From assembly GCA_903903925.1 (NCBI GenBank), contig CAIVAU010000061.1, positions 21,647-85,646 on the forward strand: a stretch of 64,000 nucleotides of DNA, written 5' to 3'. This stretch comes from an uncultured cyanobacterium (GTDB lineage: Bacteria > Cyanobacteriota > Cyanobacteriia > Cyanobacteriales > Nostocaceae). The position numbers were made by a program, and so were the translations under genes. The notes under the pieces are model-generated. The model saw nothing but the letters and a program-made list of their open reading frames with translations, was not told the origin of the DNA and made no database searches. Shown in pieces: positions 7,748-16,153 of this stretch; the first letter of the stretch is position 1, and each line of letters opens with the position of its first letter.

Positions 7748-10700
7748 ATGTCCTTCAATATCTCATCTTGGTCGATCAAACAACCTGTTCCGACAATAGT
7801 TTTATTTTTAGTTTTAACTATATTTGGTTGGTTTTCCTTCACGACATTGGGGATTGATTCTAACCCAAATATTGATGTTCCTACAGTTTTAGTGACAGTA
7901 ACAGAATCTGGGGCAGGGCCTGCTGAATTGGAATCGCAAGTCACAAAAAAGATTGAGGATTCTGTTGCGGCATTAGGCAATATCGACTACATGATTTCGA
8001 CAGTTGATGATGGCATTTCTACAACCACCATCAACTTTTTACTGAAAACCAATATTGATCGCGCCACCAACGATGTTCGCAATGCCGTTGCTCAAATTCG
8101 GCAAAATCTCCCCCAAGACATTGATGAACCAATTGTCAAACGGTTGGAATTTGCTGGAGGACCGATCATGACCTATGCGGTCACATCTGACAAGCTATCG
8201 GTAGAAGAAATTAGCAACCTGGTTGACCAAACAATTAGCCGTGCCTTATTAGCTGTGCCAGGAGTGGCACAAATCAAACGCGTCGGAGGTGTTGATCGGG
8301 AAATTCGCATCAATCTCAATCCGCTACGTTTGCAAAGCCTAGGGATCACTGCAACTCAGGTTAACGATCAAATCCGCAATCTAAATGTTAACTTACCTGG
8401 TGGTCGGACTGAATTAGGAGGGAGCGAACAAAATATCCGCACCTTAGGGAGTGCCCCAAATGTTAATGTCTTGAAAACCTATGAAATTATTCTGCCAAAC
8501 GGTGGTTCTGTACCGTTGACGAGTTTAGGAACGGTAGAAGATAGTTCTGCCGAAATCCGTCAAGCTGCTCAACTAAACAAAAAACCCGTCGTCGCTTTCC
8601 AGGTGTTGCGGAGTCCTGGCAGCGTTACGGTATCAGTGGAAAAAGGAGTGAAAGATGCAGTCACAAAACTGGAAAAAACTCTGCCAGCTGATGTCAAACT
8701 AGAAATGATTTTCACCACAGCTGCCAATATTCTTGAAACTTATCACAGCACGATTGATGACTTGTTAATTGCATGTGTACTGGCAGTTGCAACAATATAT
8801 GTATTTTTACGTAGTTGGAGGGCAACATTAATTACTGCTGTAGCGCTACCACTGTCAATGATTCCTACCTTTGCCGTACAGCAGGCACTGGGTTACACCC
8901 TCAATGGTATGACTTTGCTAGCGTTAGCGCTGGCAGTAGGTAACTTAGTGGACGATGCAGTCGTAGAAATTGAAAACATGGAACGGCATATGGAAATGGG
9001 CAAAAACCCAGTTCAGGCAGCGATCGATTCTGCCGAGGAAGTGGGTTTGGCAGTGGTCGCTTGCTCAGCAACCATTGTTGGAGTGTTTTTGCCCGTTGCT
9101 TTTATGGGTGGAATTCCTGGTCAATTTTTCCAACCATTTGGAGTGACTGTTTCTGTTGCCACGATTTTCTCAACTTTTGTGGCTCGGATGATCACCCCGA
9201 TGATGGGGGCATATTTACTTGAGAATAAGTATCACAAACAGCATCCGAAGCAGACAAATGCTTCCTTCCCTAACTCTTCTTCGCAGCGGCGCTTTCAGCC
9301 TTATAAATCTCTCTTAACTTGGGCATTACGCCACAGGTTAACCACGATTATCTTCGCCTTCGCATTCTTCATTGGCAGTCTCATGCTCGTTCCTTTGATT
9401 CCCAAAGGTTTTATTGATAATGGAGACATAGGTATTTCCACTGTTGCTATAGAGCTACCGCCTGGTTCTACATTGGGAGATACTAACAGGGTTGTAGCAC
9501 AAGCAACAGACATACTGCGGCAAAACCCCAAGGTAGGTAGTGCAGTGGAAAGTGTCCTGGCTACAGAAGAATTAGATTCTGCTACCCTCACTGTTAAATT
9601 TAAGCCTAGAGAAAAGCGTCAGGGAATTTCGCAAGTTAAGTTTGAACAAGAAGTACGTAAAGATTTCCCAAAAATTTCGGGAGCAAGAGTGAGTTTTCAG
9701 TCACAAGGTGGCACTGGTAGTCGGAAAGATTTAACGATTCTGCTTAAGAGTGAAAATTCTGAAGCATTAGATCAAGCTGCTGATGCCTTAGAAAGGCAGA
9801 TGCGGAAAGTGTCAGGCTTGGTAGACGTGACTTCTACTGCTAGTTTGGTACAACCAGAAATTTTGGTAGTTCCCAATCCGCAACAAGCAGCTGATTTGGG
9901 AGTGACAGTGCAATCTATCGCCCGAACCGCAACACTTGCGACCATTGGCGATAACAATTCGAGTTTGGCAAAATTTAATTTAAGCGATCGCCAAATTCCC
10001 ATCCGCGTCCAAATCGACCCCAAAGCCAGGGAAGATATCAACACCATCAGAAACCTCCAAGTTCCCAGTCAAAATGGCAGCTTAGTTCCCCTCGTAGCGG
10101 TAGCAGATATCCGCTTTGGCAGTGGCCCTGCGCAAATTAATCGCTACGATCGCTACCGTCAAGTTTCGATAGAAGCCAACCTGGAATCTGGCACATCCTT
10201 AGGTGATGCAGTGCAAGCAGTTAACCAGCTTCCTGCCTTACAACACTTACCGCCCTCCGTCGTGCAGCAACCAGCCGGCGATGCCAAGATTATGGGAGAA
10301 ATCTTTGGTCGCTTTGGAACTGCTTTGGGGCTGTCGTTAATGTCAATCTATGCCATCCTTGTTCTGCTGTATAATAGCTTCCTCCATCCCCTAACAATTA
10401 TGATGGCATTGCCTTTTTGTTTAGGTGGTGCCCTGATCGGGTTAATGATTGCTCAAAAATCCTTGGGATTGTTCGCCCTCATTGGAATGGTGCTACTGAT
10501 GGGAATTGTGACCAAAAACTCAATTCTCCTAGTGGACTACACTATGATCAACCTAGCAGAAGGAAAAACCCAACGTCAGGCACTGCTAGATGCTGGGGTG
10601 TCTCGCCTGCGACCAATTTTAATGACTTCGATCGCAACTATTGCTGGCATCCTACCCCTAGCATTAGGATGGGGTGCTGGGGCTCAAGTCCGCCAATCAA

Positions 10701-10846
10701 TGGGAATTGCAATTATGGGCGGCTTCACCACTTCCACGGTGCTTACAGTGGTTGTGATTCCCGTCTTCTTCTCCTATGTCGATGACTTCCAGCACTTTGT
10801 TGTTAACTCGATAAAATATGGTTTTGGCAAGAAGCTTAAGGAGTAG
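7748..10846 (+). CDS. RND efflux pump, AcrB/HAE1-type permease
   Basis: Proton-driven inner-membrane exporter of 1,032 residues, the full length of the family. TM1 is at residues 12-32, a large periplasmic porter domain follows, then helices 2-6 from about 335, a second periplasmic domain after about 560, and the last helices from about 855. The essential Asp pair of helix 4 is present (VGNLVDDAVVEIE, near 401-402). The end is basic and cytosolic. ATG at 7748. It works with the adaptor encoded at 5199; no outer-membrane channel gene is in the window. Substrate unknown. Confidence 0.95.
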   Translation: MSFNISSWSIKQPVPTIVLFLVLTIFGWFSFTTLGIDSNPNIDVPTVLVTVTESGAGPAELESQVTKKIEDSVAALGNIDYMISTVDDGISTTTINFLLKTNIDRATNDVRNAVAQIRQNLPQDIDEPIVKRLEFAGGPIMTYAVTSDKLSVEEISNLVDQTISRALLAVPGVAQIKRVGGVDREIRINLNPLRLQSLGITATQVNDQIRNLNVNLPGGRTELGGSEQNIRTLGSAPNVNVLKTYEIILPNGGSVPLTSLGTVEDSSAEIRQAAQLNKKPVVAFQVLRSPGSVTVSVEKGVKDAVTKLEKTLPADVKLEMIFTTAANILETYHSTIDDLLIACVLAVATIYVFLRSWRATLITAVALPLSMIPTFAVQQALGYTLNGMTLLALALAVGNLVDDAVVEIENMERHMEMGKNPVQAAIDSAEEVGLAVVACSATIVGVFLPVAFMGGIPGQFFQPFGVTVSVATIFSTFVARMITPMMGAYLLENKYHKQHPKQTNASFPNSSSQRRFQPYKSLLTWALRHRLTTIIFAFAFFIGSLMLVPLIPKGFIDNGDIGISTVAIELPPGSTLGDTNRVVAQATDILRQNPKVGSAVESVLATEELDSATLTVKFKPREKRQGISQVKFEQEVRKDFPKISGARVSFQSQGGTGSRKDLTILLKSENSEALDQAADALERQMRKVSGLVDVTSTASLVQPEILVVPNPQQAADLGVTVQSIARTATLATIGDNNSSLAKFNLSDRQIPIRVQIDPKAREDINTIRNLQVPSQNGSLVPLVAVADIRFGSGPAQINRYDRYRQVSIEANLESGTSLGDAVQAVNQLPALQHLPPSVVQQPAGDAKIMGEIFGRFGTALGLSLMSIYAILVLLYNSFLHPLTIMMALPFCLGGALIGLMIAQKSLGLFALIGMVLLMGIVTKNSILLVDYTMINLAEGKTQRQALLDAGVSRLRPILMTSIATIAGILPLALGWGAGAQVRQSMGIAIMGGFTTSTVLTVVVIPVFFSYVDDFQHFVVNSIKYGFGKKLKE

Positions 10847-10930
10847 GGAACACTCCCCACTCCCCATTACCGTCCTGACTATGTCATTTTAGAATAGACC
10901 AATAAACAATTTTTATACTAAGAGTCATTT

Positions 10931-11815
10931 ATGATGTTCAATGCCACTGAAGTTTTAATCGATGCTTTTGTTGACCAAATTCGGGACGGGTACCGTCGCA
11001 CCTACGGCTGTTTAAAGATTGATTACCAGGACATCATCGCTTGGGTTGGCAGCATGGCACTAGAAAACATTGCCAATAGTGACGCACTATATCACAACAT
11101 TGAACACTCTATTTTAGTCACTCTAGTAGGACAGGAGGTTTTACGCGGCAAACATATCCGCGAAGGTGGTGTTTCTAGTGAAGACTGGCTGCATTGTATC
11201 ATATCCTTGCTGTGTCATGATATTGGATATGTCAAAGGGGTTTGCCGCCAAGACCGCGAGGAGGATAACTTTTATGCTACCGGTAGAGACGGGAAAATGA
11301 TTCCTATCCCAGCCGGGGGATCTGATGCTAGTCTTACACCCTATCATGTTGATCGGGCTAAACTTTTCATTGATGAGCGTTTTGGTGGTCATAAGTTGAT
11401 AGATACTGAGATGATCAAGAGCAATATTGAATTAACTCGATTTCCAGTACCAGCCGCAGAAGATCATCAAGATACAAATAGTTTTGCAGGCTTAGTGCGT
11501 GCAGCAGATTTGATCGGACAACTCAGCGATCCTCGTTACTTAAAGAAAATTACTTCTTTGTTCTACGAGTTTGAAGAAACTGGTATTAATAAATCTCTCG
11601 GTTATAAAACTCCTGCCGATTTACGCAAAAATTATGCCAAGTTCTACTGGAACGGCGTTTATCCGTATATCCAAGATGGACTACGTTTCCTTGCCCTGAC
11701 ACAGCAAGGAAAACAAATTATTGCCAATCTCTATTCAAATGTGTTTGTTGTGGAACACGAAAGACATCAGGAAGAACACCTGTCTTTGGAAAAGTTAAGA
11801 GTTGTTAGAAGTTAA
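10931..11815 (+). CDS. HD-domain metal-dependent phosphohydrolase-like protein
   Basis: A 294-residue cytosolic protein with an HD fold: YHNIEHSILV near residues 54-63 supplies His ligands, LLCHDIGYVKG near 94-104 supplies the His-Asp pair, and RAADLIGQLSD near 190-200 a later Asp. It matches, from memory, a cyanobacterial family called Npun_R2479-type HD metalloproteins. HD proteins usually hydrolyse phosphoesters such as nucleotides; the substrate here is unknown. It follows the RND pump by 84 bases on the same strand and might share its transcript. Confidence 0.85.
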   Translation: MMFNATEVLIDAFVDQIRDGYRRTYGCLKIDYQDIIAWVGSMALENIANSDALYHNIEHSILVTLVGQEVLRGKHIREGGVSSEDWLHCIISLLCHDIGYVKGVCRQDREEDNFYATGRDGKMIPIPAGGSDASLTPYHVDRAKLFIDERFGGHKLIDTEMIKSNIELTRFPVPAAEDHQDTNSFAGLVRAADLIGQLSDPRYLKKITSLFYEFEETGINKSLGYKTPADLRKNYAKFYWNGVYPYIQDGLRFLALTQQGKQIIANLYSNVFVVEHERHQEEHLSLEKLRVVRS

Positions 11816-11891
11816 GAATTATGAATGATGTAACCACATCGTAACTCATAGCTTATAATAGGAAATTTACGACTTCCAAATCCTAAGTCCT

Positions 11892-13007
11892 ATGAATTGG
11901 TGGCAAAGATTAAAGAAAAATCCTCTGGCGAGATTTGGGGCAATTGTGTTGTTAGTTTTTTATGTGGCAGTCATTGCAGCTGATTTTGTTGCCCCTTACG
12001 ATCCCTATGCTTCACAACCAAACGGTTCACTGCTGCCACCAACTCAGATTCACTGGTTTTCTCAATCAGGGCAGTTGATTGGACCTCATGTTTATCCAAC
12101 GACTCAAGGCAAAACAGATCTCAACACGGGCGATCGCCAACTGATTGTAGACCTTAAAAAGCCCTCTCCCCTTAGGCTCTTTGCTCAAGGACCAGAGTAC
12201 CACCTGTTTCATTTGAGTTTGCCCCTACCGCCTAAGTGGGAAGAAGTAGAAATCATTCCAGGCATTCCCCTGAATTGGCATTTGTTTGGTACTGATAGTT
12301 CAGCAAAATTCAACCTTGTGGGTACGGACGATCAAGGTCGCGATCAATTCAGTCGCTTGGTGCATGGCGGTCGGATCAGCTTATTTATCGGGATTGTGGG
12401 AGTCGCCCTCACCTTTCCCTTAGGAATGCTCATTGGGGGAATCTCTGGCTATTTTGGTGGCTGGACTGATAGCATCATCATGCGTTTAACAGAAGTGCTG
12501 ATGACCTTTCCCAGCATTTATCTCTTGGTGACCTTAGGTGCAATATTGCCCCCTGGTCTATCCAGTTCCCAGCGCTTCTTAGTGATTATTTTGATTACTT
12601 CGTTTATTGAATGGGCTGGATTAGCAAGGGTGATTCGCGGACAGGTACTCTCAATTAAAGAGCGAGAATTTGTCCAAGCGGCACGAGCAATGGGCGGTCA
12701 ACCAATATATATTATCCTTCGCCACGTTTTGCCACAAACTGCAACTTATATTATTATCTCTGCTACCCTTGCCATTCCTAGCTTTATCGGGGCAGAAGCG
12801 ATACTCAGTCTCATTGGGTTGGGAATTCAACAACCAGACCCATCTTGGGGCAACATGTTATCTTTGGCAACTAATGCTTCAATTTTGGTGCTACAACCTT
12901 GGTTAATTTGGCCTGCTGCCTTACTAATTATCCTCACTGTGTTAGCTTTCAACTTACTGGGTGATGGGCTAAGGGATGCTCTCGATCCCCGCAGTTTACA
13001 AAGATAA
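11892..13007 (+). CDS. ABC transporter permease, DppC/OppC family
   Basis: Membrane subunit of a peptide/nickel-type ABC importer. TM1 is at residues 15-35, then a periplasmic stretch of about 110 residues, then five helices. The ATPase-contacting EAA loop is near 258-275 (FVQAARAMGGQPIYIILRHV). At 371 residues it exceeds the usual ~300 because of the enlarged segment after TM1, which ends in the family motif FNLVGTDDQGRDQFSRL. No DppB, ATPase or binding protein is adjacent, as is common in cyanobacteria where these genes are scattered. ATG at 11892. Confidence 0.9.
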   Translation: MNWWQRLKKNPLARFGAIVLLVFYVAVIAADFVAPYDPYASQPNGSLLPPTQIHWFSQSGQLIGPHVYPTTQGKTDLNTGDRQLIVDLKKPSPLRLFAQGPEYHLFHLSLPLPPKWEEVEIIPGIPLNWHLFGTDSSAKFNLVGTDDQGRDQFSRLVHGGRISLFIGIVGVALTFPLGMLIGGISGYFGGWTDSIIMRLTEVLMTFPSIYLLVTLGAILPPGLSSSQRFLVIILITSFIEWAGLARVIRGQVLSIKEREFVQAARAMGGQPIYIILRHVLPQTATYIIISATLAIPSFIGAEAILSLIGLGIQQPDPSWGNMLSLATNASILVLQPWLIWPAALLIILTVLAFNLLGDGLRDALDPRSLQR

Positions 13008-13011
13008 ATAA

Positions 13012-13074
<63 letters not shown>

Positions 13075-13108
13075 GTTGGAAGTTAAAACTCCTCACTCCT
13101 AACTCGTG

Positions 13109-14509
13109 TCAAAACCGACCTAAGTCCACATTGTAATAGAGACCGAAGAACCAGCCATTAAAATCAATGCTTTGGTCGGTAGAACCACCCAACGTTACGC
13201 CACCCTGCAAACTAACATTGCTATAGTTGGATATTCCATAAGTTAAGTGAGCAAATAGCTGATGATATTGGTCTTCTCTTGGGCGCTCTGTAAAATTTGA
13301 TAAACTAAACTGATAGTCAGCACCTACTTGTAAAGATTTTTGTAAGTAGTAGCTCAAAGAAACCGAGAAGGAATTAATGACTCGGTTGCGGTTATCCTGA
13401 CCACTTGGGGGGTCAGTAAAACTCAGACGCAATTCGTAGAAGCTATCTAACATTAACTTGGAAGTAAGTGGATCTCGCCGTCCTAAGGATAGGCGCAGAG
13501 AATTCTCACTTAAAAAGCGTTGACCAGCACTATAGAAAGAGCCATTGCTGGCATAAAACAACTGTTGATTGCTCCAACCGAAGTCTCCATACATTCGCGG
13601 GGTTAGCTGCTGGTAAATGTCGAAGTTAAATCTTACCTGGCTGTAATTGTATTTTGATTGATTTATATAACGAATCAGGTTGCCATCAATTGACCCACTC
13701 ACAAAAGTCTTGGGACCCAAGTGCAAAGGTGCAGAGCCAAGCGTTAGACCAGAAAAAATCAAGCTGTCCTCTACAGGATGAATTGAGGAAAAAATGTTAG
13801 TTGCGTGGAAGTAGCCGACATGAGCCAACAGGAAGCCAACGGGTTTAGACTGAACTATGGGCGGCATTGAAGGAAGCGGTAGTTGTTCTAGCTGTTGTTG
13901 CCGCACAAATAATCTACCCAGTTCACCGCTGTGGTCTGACTCAGTAGCCGTTTTGTTCTTTTGCAACCGCCGCAGTAGCCGCTCTCGTCTTTCTGTGTAA
14001 TCTATTTCATGAGGTACTTGCAGGCGTTGTTCTATTGGCGTGGGAGAAGTGTTAGGAAAATTATCAGTAGGCTGTCCTTCTAGCGGCGGTGGCTCATTCC
14101 GCTGTTGACTAGTTCCTAGAGTGTTGGTTGGTACTGGCGATGCCTCCTTTGGCAGTATCTGCGAGTATAGACTTGACGATTCACTCAACTTCTCTTGCAA
14201 ACAATCAGAAAAATCAGGGGCGGTAGGGTGGGTGACTCCTCCCGATGCCCCTGTCATCTCCGTACTCCACACACTATTTGTCTCCCCTGCTACCTCCACA
14301 CCCTCTGCTCTCAGTAGCTGATTGCATGAAATATCAGTTACCCGTAAGCTCGCAAAAGATGTTATACTTGAGACAGCGTCGTATTTACGACTCCACATGT
14401 TTGGACTTTTAGCCGTCGCTGCATCTACCATCGTGCAACACCAGTTTGCACCAACAGAGGCTAATAACAAAATCCAAGAAGACACATTTTTCCAGCCTTT
14501 AGGTTGCAT
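13109..14509 (-). CDS. Putative outer-membrane beta-barrel protein
   Basis: A 466-residue secreted protein. ATG at 14509 gives MQPKGWKN, a hydrophobic core (WILLLASVGANW) and a likely signal cleavage after AATA; a GTG at 14599 would add 30 residues in front. A Pro/Ser/Thr/Gln-rich spacer spans about residues 90-210. From about 225 to the end, alternating hydrophobic strands with aromatic girdles (FNFDIYQQLTPRMYGDFGW, LSLGRRD, VSLSYYLQKSLQVGADYQF) end in Phe, the mark of BamA-inserted barrels. Divergent from the FecR gene. No specific family recognised; perhaps part of the same envelope system. Confidence 0.7.
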   Translation of the reverse strand: MQPKGWKNVSSWILLLASVGANWCCTMVDAATAKSPNMWSRKYDAVSSITSFASLRVTDISCNQLLRAEGVEVAGETNSVWSTEMTGASGGVTHPTAPDFSDCLQEKLSESSSLYSQILPKEASPVPTNTLGTSQQRNEPPPLEGQPTDNFPNTSPTPIEQRLQVPHEIDYTERRERLLRRLQKNKTATESDHSGELGRLFVRQQQLEQLPLPSMPPIVQSKPVGFLLAHVGYFHATNIFSSIHPVEDSLIFSGLTLGSAPLHLGPKTFVSGSIDGNLIRYINQSKYNYSQVRFNFDIYQQLTPRMYGDFGWSNQQLFYASNGSFYSAGQRFLSENSLRLSLGRRDPLTSKLMLDSFYELRLSFTDPPSGQDNRNRVINSFSVSLSYYLQKSLQVGADYQFSLSNFTERPREDQYHQLFAHLTYGISNYSNVSLQGGVTLGGSTDQSIDFNGWFFGLYYNVDLGRF

Positions 14510-14849
14510 ATTTGATAATAGGTTCTGCTCAACGTAGACTAATAAAGTGCGTTGAAGTTTCCATCTGGGAATATCAAATTTCCGAGCAATTTTAGCCACG
14601 GTAAAATATATTTTTACGGAGTTAAAACAATGAAAAAAATCGGCAATTTTACATGCTAGTATCTACACATCTAATTATTCCTAATATAAACTTAAATAAA
14701 TGATTTGTTCAAACTGAGGTTGGTAATTTTATTTATTTAAATTTTAATAAAATCATGCAATTTTGCGTGAACAGATTTGCTATGAGAGTCAAATAATAAA
14801 GCCTGTATTCAAAGTTTGGCATTAGCAAAATTATCTGAGGCTCTAAACT
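14510..14849. other. Divergent promoter region between barrel and FecR genes
   Basis: AT-rich 340 bases separating two outward-reading genes. Runs such as TTTACATGCTAGTATCTACACA and TAATATAAAC could hold promoters, but none is decisive. I see no hairpin terminator or further gene. Confidence 0.35.
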
Positions 14850-16019
14850 ATGTTTCGCAAGTTTTTCCCACTCGTGGCAATAGGTTTATGGGGAGTGATC
14901 GTGCTACCTCTACCAAATCGAGCAAGTGCTAGTACTCCTCTGAACAAAGCCGAGATTCAAGATCTCCGTAACTTAGTGCAACTTATGCCCCAACATAAGC
15001 CGAAGCGTCAGGCACACAAACTTGATGCCCTGATTCCTGGGGATGCCTTATCCACTGGTCGATCTTCCCTAGCAGATGTCCGCTTTAACGACGGTTCTTT
15101 GGCACGGGTTGGAGAACAGGCATTATTTAGGTTTTTACCAAAGACGCGAAACTTTCGACTGTCAACCGGGACTATCTTGATGCTCATCCCACCAAGACAG
15201 GGGCAAACACATATAAACACGCCAAATGCAGCAGCAGCAATTCGTGGTTCGGCATTATTTGTGCGCTACGACAAGGAAACAGATACCACGATTGTAGGTG
15301 CATTAACAAATAGTGGCATTCAAGTCTTTAATAAAGATGCTTCTCAACATCAAATGCTTCAAGCAGGGCAACTGATGGTTATAGTGAAAGGTAAATTTCA
15401 GGGTTTATATGATTTTGATTTGAGAACTTTTTATGAGACGAGCGATCTGGTTCGGGGACTTAACCTGACTCAGAATGGTGTACCAAATCCCGACCCGGCG
15501 ATCGCAAAGGTTCGAGAGGAAACTATTGCTGCGATCAAAGCACAGGCACCAGTCACCGGTAAGGGCGTAGTGGAAAATCCATCTTTTTTAAAGCCAACCC
15601 CTAATTCCGCAAATTTATCTAGCCAAGAGACTATCAAAAACAATGACCTAACAAATTCCTTACTAGACGTAGGACAAATCTTTCCCAGTAATAGCAATAA
15701 TAACTCAGTAAATAATAACCAGATTCCTCCTAGAGATACAAGACCGTCAAACCAACTTGAAAACCAGACACCGTCATCAACTAGTACAACACAGATCCAT
15801 CCCACAACCATAACAACACAACCAGTCACTCCCACAACACCAACAACACAACCAGTCACTCCCACAACACCAACAACACAACCAGTCACTCCCACAACCA
15901 TAACAACACGACCAGTCACTCCCACAACACCAACACCACCACCAGTCACTCCCACAACACCAACACCACCACCAGTCAATCCTGGCGTAGGAGGTGGTTC
16001 TCCTAGACCAACCAATTAA
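14850..16019 (+). CDS. FecR-domain secreted protein with Pro/Thr repeat tail
   Basis: A 389-residue exported protein. Residues 1-28 are a signal peptide ending NRASAS. A FecR domain covers about 55-175: GDALSTGRSSLADVRFNDGS, ARVGEQALFRF, then TPNAAAAIRGSALFVRYD and a final LQAGQLMVIV. Residues 240-310 are Asn/Ser-rich, and 318-389 are TTQPVTPTTPTTQPVTPTTP-type repeats. No anti-sigma zinc or transmembrane segment is seen, so it is a free periplasmic or surface FecR domain. It lies between the barrel gene and a convergent CHASE2 kinase gene, an association that suggests envelope sensing. ATG at 14850. Confidence 0.82.
   Translation: MFRKFFPLVAIGLWGVIVLPLPNRASASTPLNKAEIQDLRNLVQLMPQHKPKRQAHKLDALIPGDALSTGRSSLADVRFNDGSLARVGEQALFRFLPKTRNFRLSTGTILMLIPPRQGQTHINTPNAAAAIRGSALFVRYDKETDTTIVGALTNSGIQVFNKDASQHQMLQAGQLMVIVKGKFQGLYDFDLRTFYETSDLVRGLNLTQNGVPNPDPAIAKVREETIAAIKAQAPVTGKGVVENPSFLKPTPNSANLSSQETIKNNDLTNSLLDVGQIFPSNSNNNSVNNNQIPPRDTRPSNQLENQTPSSTSTTQIHPTTITTQPVTPTTPTTQPVTPTTPTTQPVTPTTITTRPVTPTTPTPPPVTPTTPTPPPVNPGVGGGSPRPTN
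15801..15980 (+). repeat. 30-bp coding tandem repeat (Pro/Thr tail)
   Basis: Six units with period 30 start at 15,821, 15,851, 15,881, 15,911, 15,941 and 15,971, each beginning ACCAGTCACT (the last ACCAGTCAAT). Each encodes ten residues of a Pro/Thr-rich extension. Third-base differences between units are few, so the array is young or kept uniform. Confidence 0.88.
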
Positions 16020-16153
16020 GTAGGTGTAAAAATATTTACAGTCATTGCGAAGGTCGTGTAGACACCTTCAGGGGCTTCTCACAGCGTAGCAAGCACAACC
16101 CTTGCGGGTGTACCCCGCGAACATTCTGCTTTGCTCAATTGCGATGAAACCTA

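Noticed and set aside
15470..16015. 181-codon minus-strand frame rich in Gly and Val opposite the FecR tail
   Set aside because: Antisense of a Pro/Thr repeat; the sense strand has the signal peptide and FecR domain.
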